Of a stretch of DNA of 64,000 nucleotides, positions 16,685 through 24,832 are shown piece by piece; the stretch's first letter is position 1, and the number at the start of each line of letters is the position of its first letter. This DNA comes from CAZBWS01 sp964495705 (GTDB lineage: Bacteria > Pseudomonadota > Gammaproteobacteria > HTCC5015): assembly GCA_964495705.1 (NCBI GenBank), contig CAZBWS010000003.1:35752-99751 (forward strand), read 5' to 3'. The position numbers and the translations under genes were made by a program. The notes beneath the pieces were generated by a model. It was given only the letters and a program-made list of their open reading frames with translations, was not told where the DNA came from and did not search any database.

Positions 16685-17515
16685 TTATTGTACGGTATTC
16701 TCGATAGCAGGGGTATTCGGCTGCGATGATTGTCGTGCCAGTTTATTGTTGTTTTCTACATGGGCCATTTGCACTCGTACGAGCTGTGAAGCGGGTACTA
16801 AAGTAATGCCCTCGCGCTCCAACTCCGGTAGTGCCATCTCAAGTACATTGAGTGTTTCGCGATAAGGATGGCCGATAGCCACAGCGCGCCCGTGACGTTT
16901 GGCCGTTTTAATAAACAAATCTAGCTGGTGGGTGACAAATTCTTCACTGCGTTCATGATCTAAAAATATATCGCGAACAGCGTAGGGCACTTGATAAAAT
17001 TCTGCGGCATTTGAGGCGACAGAGCTACCCGTTGTGCGGCTGTCGACAAAGTAAAAATCATCGATCAAACTTAGCTCTTCCATCAGCCAATGCATAGGGT
17101 AACCAGCCTCGGTCAAGACACTGCCTTGATGGTTATTTAAGCCCGCAATCGAAGGCAAAATATCTAAGTGGCGACGCACTTCCTGTTTAAACTCAAATTC
17201 ATCCATGTCGACTGTAAGGATATTGCGTTCTTGGGCTTGGTCTCCGCGGCCCTGCATGGGCAAATGTAGCATAAGCTCTTTGCCAGAATCGGCTAGAATT
17301 TTTGCCGCCTTTGAACTCGATGGAGCTTCGGGTAGAACAGCACAGGTAATAGGAAACGGCATTGCGGCAATGCGTTTGGCAGAAATGGTGTTGTAGCCGA
17401 GGTCATCGATAATAATAGCGCCAATAATTGGCTGAGTATCTGAACTTTCGGCATAAACAAACTGAGCCGCAAAAAGCAGCCCAGTGAGTGTGAATAAGTG
17501 AAAATAAATTTTCAT
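16685..17515 (-). CDS. Divergent polysaccharide deacetylase (YibQ-like)
   Basis: A 276-residue secreted protein with signal sequence (ending FVYA/ESSD) and a divergent polysaccharide deacetylase barrel: IGAIIIDDLGYN near the N-terminus, FPITCAVLP, LMLHLPMQG, LNNHQGS, DDFYFVDSRTT and AVAIGHPYRETL. These correspond to the metal-binding and catalytic strands of the family. Members sit downstream of envC and ctpA, as here; the enzymatic role is not settled. Its ATG follows the ctpA stop without spacing, and a run of eight G lies just beyond its stop codon. Confidence 0.88.
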   Translation of the reverse strand: MKIYFHLFTLTGLLFAAQFVYAESSDTQPIIGAIIIDDLGYNTISAKRIAAMPFPITCAVLPEAPSSSKAAKILADSGKELMLHLPMQGRGDQAQERNILTVDMDEFEFKQEVRRHLDILPSIAGLNNHQGSVLTEAGYPMHWLMEELSLIDDFYFVDSRTTGSSVASNAAEFYQVPYAVRDIFLDHERSEEFVTHQLDLFIKTAKRHGRAVAIGHPYRETLNVLEMALPELEREGITLVPASQLVRVQMAHVENNNKLARQSSQPNTPAIENTVQ

Positions 17516-18850
17516 TTACTTCCTCATAGACTGTACCACCTGCAAGCCTTTGAGCAGGTTGAGTGCCTCATAAAGTTGGTAGTCACGCCTAACTAATTCC
17601 TCTGGGCTAAGCTGCTTATCTTTGTCATCTTTCTTCTCAGTAGTTTTGTCTTTATCATTTTCTAGATGGCCTTCCAGCTGAGACTCTTTAACGGGTTCAA
17701 AGCCTAGGTCATCAAGTACTTCCACCTTCACGCGGCTTAGCTTGATATCGGGTTCAATACCTTTGGCTTGAATGGTGCGGCCGCTAGGTGTGTAGTAGCG
17801 GGCAGTCGTGAGTTTAACAGCGCTGCCTTGGCGCAGCTCATTAATGGTTTGCACAGAGCCTTTGCCGAAAGATGGAGTGCCAATAATCACAGCTCGAGCA
17901 TGGTCTTGTAGGGCGCCAGCAACAATTTCTGAAGCAGAGGCTGAGCCACCGTTGATGAGTACGACGACAGGAATATCTTCCAGCATATCACCTGGGATGA
18001 CAGTTTCAGCGTTATACACAACCTTGTCTTCCTCATTCCGGCCCCTGATAGAAACAATACTGCCCTCGGTTAGAAATGCATCCGATACGCCAACAGCAGC
18101 GGTCAATAGCCCGCCTGGATTATTGCGCAGGTCAAGAACAAGGCCCTTAAAGCCTACATCTTTGGCCTTTTTCTTCAGCTCACCGATAGATTTTTGCAAA
18201 TCTTCAGTGGTGCGAGCTTGGAATTGGGTGATACGAATATAGCCAAATCCAGGCTCAAGCATGCGGTTTTTCACGCTTTGTACTTTAATAATGTCTCTTG
18301 TAATGGTGATCGTCAGGGGTTTTGTTTCACCTTGGCGAACCACTGTTAAGGTAATGTCGTCACCAGGTTCACCACGCATAATGTCTACCGCATCACTGAG
18401 CGTCATACCTTTCACGGGCTTATCGTCTAGACGCACGACGAGATCTCCCGCTTGGATACCCGCGCGTTGAGCGGGAGTGTCGTCAATGGGGGAAACAACT
18501 TTAACAAAGCCGTCTTCCATGGTGACTTCGATGCCTAAACCGCCAAATTTCCCAGTCGTGCCAATACGTAGATCTTTGTATTCTTCGGTATCTAGGAAGC
18601 TGGAATGGGGGTCTAGACCGGTGATCATGCCGCGAATAGCATTCTCAATCAGCACTTTGCCAGCAACATCATCCACATAGTGTAATTTGATGCGCTGATA
18701 AATCTCAGTAAATGTTTGTAGCTCATTTTGTGGAAGATCTAACTCAACAGCTTCGGATTTTTTGGCCTCGGCTGCATCGTGCATCGTAAGGCCTGCGCCG
18801 ATGACAATGCCGAGGCATAGAGTCAGAAAAAATGATTGCTTACCGTTCAT
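17516..18850 (-). CDS. ctpA: C-terminal processing peptidase, S41 family
   Basis: CtpA-type serine proteases cut periplasmic proteins, including cell-wall hydrolases. The 444-residue protein has an N-terminal signal/anchor (FFLTLCLGIVIGAGLTM), a PDZ domain (GLGIEVTMEDGFVKVVSPIDDTPAQRAG, about residues 95-170) and the S41 core. In the core, GGSASASEIVAGAL carries the nucleophile serine and GTPSFGKGSVQT the catalytic lysine. A charged Lys/Asp/Glu stretch (about residues 395-420) precedes the C-terminal helix. It lies between envC and the yibQ-like gene in a common murein-remodelling gene order. Confidence 0.94.
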   Translation of the reverse strand: MNGKQSFFLTLCLGIVIGAGLTMHDAAEAKKSEAVELDLPQNELQTFTEIYQRIKLHYVDDVAGKVLIENAIRGMITGLDPHSSFLDTEEYKDLRIGTTGKFGGLGIEVTMEDGFVKVVSPIDDTPAQRAGIQAGDLVVRLDDKPVKGMTLSDAVDIMRGEPGDDITLTVVRQGETKPLTITITRDIIKVQSVKNRMLEPGFGYIRITQFQARTTEDLQKSIGELKKKAKDVGFKGLVLDLRNNPGGLLTAAVGVSDAFLTEGSIVSIRGRNEEDKVVYNAETVIPGDMLEDIPVVVLINGGSASASEIVAGALQDHARAVIIGTPSFGKGSVQTINELRQGSAVKLTTARYYTPSGRTIQAKGIEPDIKLSRVKVEVLDDLGFEPVKESQLEGHLENDKDKTTEKKDDKDKQLSPEELVRRDYQLYEALNLLKGLQVVQSMRK

Positions 18851-18983
18851 GTGTTTAGTCTCTTTATAAGTGCGCTTAGTCTAGCACCAGAGACTGGCTC
18901 GGAACTAGGCTTTGATAGATGTTTTTAAGGTTAAATGTCTAATCTAGGTGGATTCGAGTGAGCTTTTGTGAATTGGCTCAGCT

Positions 18984-20141
18984 TTAGCTTTTTACACACC
19001 AAGATCTTGGGTTTATCGGCTTACCTTTGTGGCGCAGTTCAAAGTATAAAGCGCTTTGATCTAAGCCTCCGGAGTCACCAACTTGGGAAATTGCCTCGTT
19101 GGCGGCAACCCAGTCTCCTGCCTCTTTGAATAAAATTTGATTGTGGCCATATAAACTTAGATAACCGTTATCGTGGTCGATGATAATGAGTAAGCCAAAG
19201 CCTTGTAACCAATCCGCAAAGGCGACACGGCCACTGGCCACGGCTTTTACTTCACGCCCAGCTGGAGCGGAGAGCATAATGCCGTGCCACTTAAGGTCAC
19301 CGACATTTCGCGATTCACCAAATTGATTGTTGGCCTTGCCTAGTGTGGGCCATTTCAGCTTGCCTTTGAGCTTGGAGAAGTCGATATGTGCCGTTGGGCC
19401 ATCGGGAATATCATCCAGCAATTGGCTGAGTGAGGCAATTAATGCTTGTATGTCTTTTTCGTTGCGGCGCAGTTGGCTCAGCTTTTTACCCTCTTGTTTT
19501 AGCTGCGTACGAATTTTATCCAGCACTTTTTTACGCGTACTAAGATTGCTGGTTAAGGTTTTGCGCTGTACTTCGTGTTGCTGTTCTAGTGACAATAGAG
19601 CTTTGTTTTTATTCTCAATTGCGAGCCCGACTTCAACGATTTCGGCCATAGTTACCTGGGTTGCGGCAATTTGATCGCTGCGGGCTTGGTTGATGTAGTC
19701 AAAATAGTTACTTAGGCGGCTTAGCGCAGCGGGGTCTTCTTGGTTTAATATCAATTTAATCTGCTCTCGATTGCCACTGATATAGGCAGAATGTAGTTGC
19801 TTAGCTAATAGCTGGCGTTGCTCTTGCAGTTGGCGTTGTAATTTAGCGCGTTGCTTTTTTAATGCGGATAGCTTGTCGGTATTGGCCTTTATCTGTTTTT
19901 TTAGTTTTCCCATCGCGCGGCGCAATTTGCCGAGTTTGGTCTCTACACTGCGTAGTTTTTGCTCAATTTCCGTCTTTTCGCTCTGTTCGGATTTGATCTT
20001 CTTCAATAGCTCAGCAATTTGTTGGCGTACACCCTCAAGCTCTTGTTGTTTACTCTGTGATTCATCCGCATAGCTAATGCTAGACAGAAATAGGCACACT
20101 ATAAGAAGGCAAAGGCGTAGCTGAAGACAAAAATGCCGCAC
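18984..20141 (-). CDS. envC: Murein hydrolase activator EnvC
   Basis: EnvC-type proteins activate N-acetylmuramyl-L-alanine amidases during septum splitting. The 385-residue protein has a signal sequence (LCLLIVCLFLSSISYA), a long coiled coil from about residue 28 to 240 (KQQELEGVRQQIAELLKKIKS) and a C-terminal LytM/M23-like domain (VASGRVAFADWLQGFGLLIIIDHDNGYLSLYGHN, ALYFELRHKGKPINP). The start is GTG 20141; no ATG fits the signal peptide. A 133-nt space separates it from ctpA. In many relatives gpmI lies directly upstream; here the next gene is a divergent rhodanese. Confidence 0.92.
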   Translation of the reverse strand: MRHFCLQLRLCLLIVCLFLSSISYADESQSKQQELEGVRQQIAELLKKIKSEQSEKTEIEQKLRSVETKLGKLRRAMGKLKKQIKANTDKLSALKKQRAKLQRQLQEQRQLLAKQLHSAYISGNREQIKLILNQEDPAALSRLSNYFDYINQARSDQIAATQVTMAEIVEVGLAIENKNKALLSLEQQHEVQRKTLTSNLSTRKKVLDKIRTQLKQEGKKLSQLRRNEKDIQALIASLSQLLDDIPDGPTAHIDFSKLKGKLKWPTLGKANNQFGESRNVGDLKWHGIMLSAPAGREVKAVASGRVAFADWLQGFGLLIIIDHDNGYLSLYGHNQILFKEAGDWVAANEAISQVGDSGGLDQSALYFELRHKGKPINPRSWCVKS

Positions 20142-20225
20142 TCGAGCTTATCTCTCGTTGGAATTGGGAAGGCTATCATATAAGATTCAGACCATTCCCA
20201 GAAGAAAGATTTAGATTTTATTAAA

Positions 20226-20648
20226 ATGCAAGAATACATCGATTTCGCTATTAAGCACCCGTTCCTAATTGGCTTGTTTACATTTATCTTAGTTTTGATT
20301 GTTACTGGAGAGTTGCGTCGCAAAGCTACGGGGGCAAAATCTCTGCAGCCCATGCATGCAACTCAGCTAATTAACCAGGATAAATGTTCGATAGTTGATG
20401 TGCGCCCTACTGCAGAGTTTAACCAGGGGCACATTATTGGAGCGACTAATTGGGTGTTAAGTGAAGTTGCTGAAAAGGCTGAGCGCATTAGCAAGGATAA
20501 GTCTGCACCGGTGTTGGTTTACTGCAAAAACGGCACACAGGCGCCAAGTGCAGCGAAGCAATTACAGCAAGCAGGCTTTGCACAGGTTTATTTATTGTCG
20601 GGTGGCTTAATGTCTTGGCAGGCAGAATCTATGCCGCTAGAGAAATAA
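20226..20648 (+). CDS. Membrane-anchored rhodanese-like protein (YibN type)
   Basis: A 140-residue protein with one N-terminal membrane helix (FLIGLFTFILVLIVTG) followed by a single rhodanese domain facing the cytoplasm. The domain shows DVRPTAEFNQGHIIGATN and the active-site loop YCKNGTQAPSAA, with a cysteine that could carry a persulfide. The position upstream of secB matches the gene called yibN in other gammaproteobacteria, although grxC, usually between them, is absent. The substrate is unknown. Confidence 0.88.
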   Translation: MQEYIDFAIKHPFLIGLFTFILVLIVTGELRRKATGAKSLQPMHATQLINQDKCSIVDVRPTAEFNQGHIIGATNWVLSEVAEKAERISKDKSAPVLVYCKNGTQAPSAAKQLQQAGFAQVYLLSGGLMSWQAESMPLEK

Positions 20649-20744
20649 ATCGCTCTATTGTATTGTTAATCTATCGCCCCTATAACATGTACTTTGCAGG
20701 TCAGCTAAATATGGCTGGCGGCTATAAATTTTAATGAGATAAAT

Positions 20745-21224
20745 ATGCCAGAACAAGCAGCGCCGCAAGGCCCACAAATTAGCTTACAGAAAATTTACTT
20801 AAAAGACGCCTCCTTTGAGTCGCCTAAAGCACCATTAATATTCCAGAATAATGATTGGCAGCCTGAGGTGAATCTTCAAGTAAACACTGAGACAGCGCCA
20901 ATTGATGATAATACCTTTGAAGTGAACCTAACGTTAACCGCTTCAGCGCTGCAAGGTGAAGAGACGGTGTACTTGGTAGAAATCAAGCAGGCAGGTGTTT
21001 TCACACTACAAGGTTTTGAGGATAAGCAGCAACTGCAACAAGTGTTGGCAACCTTTTGCCCATCTAATCTTTTCCCCTATGCCCGTGAGGCTATTTCAGG
21101 CTTGGTAGAAAAAGGTGGCTTCCCGCAATTATTGTTACAGCCTATTAATTTTGATGCACTGTATCAGCAGCATTTACAAAAGCTGCAGGCGACGCAACAA
21201 GCCGATACAGAAGTGGCGCATTAA
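20745..21224 (+). CDS. secB: Protein-export chaperone SecB
   Basis: SecB binds unfolded precursor proteins and hands them to SecA. The 159-residue acidic product contains the family segments ISLQKIYLKDASFESPKAPLIF, VNLTLTAS, YLVEIKQAGVFTLQGF and LFPYAREAISGLVEKGGFPQLLLQPINFDALYQQ. It is followed by a strong terminator 2 nt after the stop, then gpsA. Confidence 0.96.
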   Translation: MPEQAAPQGPQISLQKIYLKDASFESPKAPLIFQNNDWQPEVNLQVNTETAPIDDNTFEVNLTLTASALQGEETVYLVEIKQAGVFTLQGFEDKQQLQQVLATFCPSNLFPYAREAISGLVEKGGFPQLLLQPINFDALYQQHLQKLQATQQADTEVAH

Positions 21225-21225
21225 A

Positions 21226-21250
21226 CAAACGGGGCTTCGGCCCCGTTTTG
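21226..21250 (+). terminator. Intrinsic terminator after secB
   Basis: The stem AAACGGGGC / GCCCCGTTTT closes on a stable TTCG tetraloop and ends in four T. It begins 3 nt after the secB stop. Confidence 0.9.
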
Positions 21251-21265
21251 TATTGAAGAGATAAT

Positions 21266-22276
21266 ATGAAAGATTCTCCAGTTTTTGCGGTACTCGGTGC
21301 AGGTTCTTGGGGCACAGCCATGGCGACGGTGACGGCACGCAACGGTTATCGTACTATTTTGTGGGGGAGAAACCCTGAGCAGATGCAGGCGATGGCGGCT
21401 AGCCAGAAAAATGAACGCTATCTACCCGGATTAGATCTACCCGAGAATTTAGAGTTCACCTCAGACCTTGATTACGCATTAAGCCAAGCAACAATCTTAG
21501 AGGTGGTGACACCTTCAGGCGCATTTCGCGAGACTATTGAGCAGTGCAAAGAGTTTTTGTTAAAGCATCGCCGTCTATGTTGGGCGACGAAGGGGCTAGA
21601 GTACGGCAGTAATAAATTTTTGCATGAAGTCGTCAAAGAAGTACTGGGTGAAGACATAGATATGGCCGTTATTTCTGGGCCTAGCTTTGCTAAAGAAGTG
21701 GTCCAGTGCATGCCAACAGCGGTGACGATTGCAGGTAGTAGTTCGGATTATACCGTTGAAATTGCCAACTATTTTCATAACCACAATTGGTTTCGAGCGT
21801 ATACCTCAGAAGATATAGTCGGTGTGCAAGTTGGCGGGGCTGTGAAGAATGTTCTGGCCATTGCAGCGGGTATTGCGGATGGCCTAGGCTATCGTATGAA
21901 CACGCGTGCTGGATTGATTACTCGTGGACTGAATACCATTATGCAACTAGGAGTGGAGCTCGGTGGCCATCCTGAGACCTTCATGGGTTTAGCGGGCATG
22001 GGAGATTTGATTCTAACCTGTTCGGATGACCAGTCGCGCAATCGCCGCTTCGGTTTAGCCTTGGCGCGAGGCGAAGGCGTTGATGCAGCAAAGGCGAGTA
22101 TAGGTCAGGCTGTGGAAGGGATAAAGTCCGCTAAAGCCTCTTATGAGCTGTCTCAGCAACATGGCATTGATATGCCAATTGTGGACCAAGTTTACGATAT
22201 CATATACAAGGATAAGAGCCCCAAGCTAGCAGTGCAGGAGTTATTGCAGAGAGAGCAAAAGGAAGAAGTTGAATAG
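21266..22276 (+). CDS. gpsA: NAD(P)-dependent glycerol-3-phosphate dehydrogenase
   Basis: GpsA reduces dihydroxyacetone phosphate to sn-glycerol-3-phosphate for phospholipid synthesis. The 336-residue protein starts with the nucleotide-binding VLGAGSWGTAMA, then ATKGLEYGSNKFLHEV, SGPSFAKEVV, the catalytic lysine helix QVGGAVKNVLAIAAGIADGLGYRMNTRAGLITRGL, and LAGMGDLILTCSDDQSRNRRFG. It is a standard length with no odd features. The adjoining histidine-kinase gene converges on it 5 nt away. Confidence 0.97.
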   Translation: MKDSPVFAVLGAGSWGTAMATVTARNGYRTILWGRNPEQMQAMAASQKNERYLPGLDLPENLEFTSDLDYALSQATILEVVTPSGAFRETIEQCKEFLLKHRRLCWATKGLEYGSNKFLHEVVKEVLGEDIDMAVISGPSFAKEVVQCMPTAVTIAGSSSDYTVEIANYFHNHNWFRAYTSEDIVGVQVGGAVKNVLAIAAGIADGLGYRMNTRAGLITRGLNTIMQLGVELGGHPETFMGLAGMGDLILTCSDDQSRNRRFGLALARGEGVDAAKASIGQAVEGIKSAKASYELSQQHGIDMPIVDQVYDIIYKDKSPKLAVQELLQREQKEEVE

Positions 22277-22281
22277 CGCTT

Positions 22282-23970
22282 TTATTGCTTCTGCTCATTC
22301 GCCAGAGTAAAGCAAACCATCCCTTCTTGGTTGGTTTCTAGTACCAATTCATAGCCCTGGTGTTTGGCGAGGGCAAAAGACTGGTAAAGCCCAACACCTA
22401 AGCCTTGATCAGAGCGTACGGGTTCACTCAATAGGAACTGTGCCTTATCTGCGGGCACGGCATAACCGCTGTCGATAACACTGAAAACAATACCATCTGG
22501 GTTAGAGGTCAGCTGTGCCTTGATTTCAATATTGCGGTTATTAAGACGTTTGGCGCGAGCATTTTCCAATAGGTTTTCTGAAACGGTATTAAACATTTCA
22601 TCGGGAATGGCGCGGTCCAACTCAATCTCAGCATGTAACTCGATATCGCGTCCCTGGTAGCGTTGTTGCAGGTCTAGCCACCACTCGCTGAGCATGACAT
22701 CTCGGTCGCGCTTGTTTTGGCTGGGTTCGGTGAGCTTACGCAAGGTGGTTTCAAGGCGCTCATTAATGGTGGGGATCTGTTTAATAAATAAAGCGTGGAA
22801 GGCCGCAGGGTTAGAGGTATTTTCACCTGCGGCCGATAATGTTTTCATACCTTGTAGTAAATTTTTAATATCGTGGGTGAGGCGTGCACCCGTCTCATAC
22901 AGCGCTTGTACATGAGCCCTGTGGGCGAGTGAACGCTCGCGCTTAATGGAGTGATAAAAGTGGGTCACCATATGCACCAATAGGCGAGCATGTACCGCAA
23001 GTGCTCCGTGCAGTGGTTGTTTAGCGAATAAACTAATATTCATATCGGCAATTTCTATATCCAGTTGATGTTTGCTTTCAACACCTATCTCGCCACGTCC
23101 AGAGGCTGCTCGCCATTGTAGCCCGTCTAGCCAATCTAGTTTAATGAACTCGGCAAAGCATGCTTCCAGGTATTGTGCTGGCGACTGCGTAGTTTTGGCG
23201 AGCGCAGAGAACTTCATCAACAAGTTTTCAAAGGGTGAGCCGAGAATGAGTAAGTAGCGATTCCATAGAAATGACAGTGCGGTGGTGCCAGAGAACCAGT
23301 GCCAGATGAAATTCACCAGGAATATAGTCACTGCTGCACTGAGTGCGACAAATAATAGTGCGCTTAAATAGTGGCTTTGCTTGGCGAGCACAAACAGTAC
23401 GGTACCCATAGCGGTAATGATGACGACTAAGGAAAATATCAGTGAGAGCAGAATATCCGCTTGGCGGAGATTTAGGTGTTTGTGCTGCTGTTTGAATACG
23501 CTGATTATCATTAATAGTGCAGTGAAAAAAATCATTAGATAGTACTTAATGGAAGGCTCTACCATTAGATCGAAACTATACGGCAAGCTGCAAACAAATA
23601 AGCCACCTAGTAGATAGAGTATGGCAAGTGCTTGTATTGCAATATCACGACCCTTTTGAAATGGCTCACCCGCTAATAGGCTGGTAATAAAAATGATCCA
23701 GGCTGATAGTGCTAGCCAGCTGTGGCTTAGGACTATGAGTAGTCCTAGCCCCACAAAAATAGCGCTGGAATGCTTTCTTAAATGACTCTCTCCCAGTCCA
23801 AAAGGGTGCCATAAGATAAATAAGGCTATGTGCAGTGTTATTAGCCCTGCTTGTAGCAATGGGGTTAATGGTAGCCATAGAGAGCAGTGTAAGGGTAATA
23901 GCGCCAGGCCAAGAAAGTGGTTGCGCGCACTGGATGAGTAAAACCGTTGAGATAAAGCTTGAACATTCAT
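22282..23970 (-). CDS. Multi-pass sensor histidine kinase (PrsK-like)
   Basis: A 562-residue kinase. Residues 1-240 hold about eight hydrophobic segments, so signal detection is in or near the membrane. A GAF-like stretch follows. The phosphoacceptor helix is ETGARLTHDIKNLLQGMKTL (His in HDIKN), and the ATPase domain shows N box SENLLENARAKR, G1 VIDSGYAVP and G2 DQGLGVGLYQSFALAKHQG. The HDIKN box and the membrane-GAF-kinase order resemble PrsK kinases of PEP-CTERM/exosortase systems, but it is shorter and no exosortase is in the window. No response regulator is adjacent; the nearest is the sigma-54 type regulator at 26405, a plausible partner by inference. Confidence 0.8.
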   Translation of the reverse strand: MNVQALSQRFYSSSARNHFLGLALLPLHCSLWLPLTPLLQAGLITLHIALFILWHPFGLGESHLRKHSSAIFVGLGLLIVLSHSWLALSAWIIFITSLLAGEPFQKGRDIAIQALAILYLLGGLFVCSLPYSFDLMVEPSIKYYLMIFFTALLMIISVFKQQHKHLNLRQADILLSLIFSLVVIITAMGTVLFVLAKQSHYLSALLFVALSAAVTIFLVNFIWHWFSGTTALSFLWNRYLLILGSPFENLLMKFSALAKTTQSPAQYLEACFAEFIKLDWLDGLQWRAASGRGEIGVESKHQLDIEIADMNISLFAKQPLHGALAVHARLLVHMVTHFYHSIKRERSLAHRAHVQALYETGARLTHDIKNLLQGMKTLSAAGENTSNPAAFHALFIKQIPTINERLETTLRKLTEPSQNKRDRDVMLSEWWLDLQQRYQGRDIELHAEIELDRAIPDEMFNTVSENLLENARAKRLNNRNIEIKAQLTSNPDGIVFSVIDSGYAVPADKAQFLLSEPVRSDQGLGVGLYQSFALAKHQGYELVLETNQEGMVCFTLANEQKQ

Positions 23971-24037
23971 GTTTTTCTATTTTTAGAGTCTTTGCTGCAG
24001 CTTAGCATAGGCGTTGGCGTTAATGGCTTGTCAGGAA

Positions 24038-24074
24038 TTCAACAGAGTTGAAATATGGTGTTGAATTTTCAACA
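24038..24074 (+). promoter_or_regulatory. Paired palindromes, likely enhancer sites for a sigma-54 activator
   Basis: TTCAAC-AGA-GTTGAA (24038-24052) and TGTTGAA-TT-TTCAACA (24059-24074) are adjacent inverted repeats built from the same hexamer. A further half site TTTCAACT lies at 24095-24102. They lie about 85 to 120 nt upstream of the -24 element at 24160, the distance at which sigma-54 activators bind. The binding protein is unknown; the PrsR-like regulator at 26405 is the obvious candidate. Confidence 0.55.
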
Positions 24075-24159
24075 GCCCATAAAGGCTAGAGCGCTTTCAA
24101 CTATTCAGAAAACACATAAGGAAAGGCCTATAGCTACTGTTTATTTGATTTTAAAAACT

Positions 24160-24175
24160 TGGCACGTCTTGTGCA
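24160..24175 (+). promoter_or_regulatory. Sigma-54 promoter
   Basis: TGGCACG-TCTT-GTGCA matches the sigma-54 consensus TGGCACR-N4-TTGCW with one mismatch and exact GG-to-GC spacing. The -12 GC is at 24173-24174, so transcription would begin near 24186 on the + strand. An inverted repeat TGCAAAT-TACT-ATTTGCA (24172-24189) spans the -12 element and the start point, a possible repressor site. No protein gene of normal size lies downstream before the hairpin at 24266. Confidence 0.75.
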
Positions 24176-24185
24176 AATTACTATT

Positions 24186-24287
24186 TGCAAGCCAGAAAGC
24201 ATGGGGAGCTGGGCCAATTTAGCATTGGCGTGCTACATAAAAATCAAATAATAATTAAAATTTCGGCCCGCTTCGGTGGGCTTTTCT
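24186..24287 (+). ncRNA. Candidate sigma-54-dependent small RNA (about 100 nt)
   Basis: The transcript predicted from the sigma-54 promoter would contain a hairpin GCCAAT-TTAGC-ATTGGC (24213-24229). A possible outer stem AGCAT/GTGCT leaves a G-rich bulge (GGGGAGCTGG). An A-rich single-stranded stretch follows with AATAATAA, which resembles Hfq distal-face binding motifs, and then the terminator at 24264-24286. A 16-codon ORF (24201-24251) exists but has no ribosome site, so I favour an RNA product. Known analogues in layout are the sigma-54 small RNAs CrcZ and NrsZ of Pseudomonas; there is no visible sequence similarity claim. The main alternative is that the hairpin only terminates trmL from the other strand. 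Confidence 0.5.
24264..24286 (+). terminator. Hairpin terminator ending the small-RNA region
   Basis: GCCCGC-TTCG-GTGGGC followed by TTTTC reads as an intrinsic terminator on the + strand, with one G-U pair. It lies 5 nt beyond the trmL stop on the opposite strand and might also serve that gene, although its T run is on the + side. Confidence 0.7.
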
Positions 24288-24291
24288 ATGT

Positions 24292-24756
24292 CTAGCTGCC
24301 TTGGAAATCAAATTGTCTCCAGGCTTCATACACGGCGATAGCCGCTGAATTAGATAAGTTTAAGCTGCGACTATCAGTAAACATGGGGATGCGCAGCTTT
24401 TGCTGCTTGGGTAGACTAGTTAAAACATCATCAGGTAGGCCTCGTGTTTCAGGGCCAAATAAAAATACATCACCTGCTTGGTACGCGATATCGCAGTGCC
24501 TCGCGTGCGCTTTGGTTGTGAAGGCAAAAATACGTTGGCCATCATTTAAACTGTTCTTGAAGGCAGCATAGTCGTCGTGTTCTTTGATATGGGCAAATTC
24601 ATGGTAGTCCAAACCTGCACGGCGTAATCGCTTATCATCTAATTCAAAAGCATAAGGTTTGATAAGATGCAGCTGGCAGCCAGTATTGGCGCATAGACGT
24701 ATGATATTACCCGTATTAGGTGGAATTTCAGGTTGAAATAAGGCAATGTTAAACAT
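24292..24756 (-). CDS. trmL: tRNA (cytidine/uridine-2'-O-)-methyltransferase TrmL
   Basis: TrmL methylates the wobble ribose of certain leucine tRNAs. The 154-residue SPOUT protein has MFNIALFQPEIPPNTGNIIRLCANTG at its start, AGLDYHEF in the middle and the C-terminal knot LFGPETRGLP and IPMFTDSRSLNLSNSAAIAVYEAWRQ that binds S-adenosylmethionine. ATG 24756 gives the family length; a longer in-frame reading to 24834 overlaps the divergent ATPase gene and is rejected. Confidence 0.95.
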   Translation of the reverse strand: MFNIALFQPEIPPNTGNIIRLCANTGCQLHLIKPYAFELDDKRLRRAGLDYHEFAHIKEHDDYAAFKNSLNDGQRIFAFTTKAHARHCDIAYQAGDVFLFGPETRGLPDDVLTSLPKQQKLRIPMFTDSRSLNLSNSAAIAVYEAWRQFDFQGS

Positions 24757-24832
24757 CTTGTGCTCACTGGGTATGGGAAATGGAGCTATTTTAAAAGAAT
24801 AAACCAGCCTAGGGCAGATAAATTTACATCCC

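Noticed and set aside
24201..24251. 16-codon ORF in the candidate small RNA
   Set aside because: No Shine-Dalgarno sequence and it overlaps the conserved-looking hairpin; kept only as a low-probability alternative.
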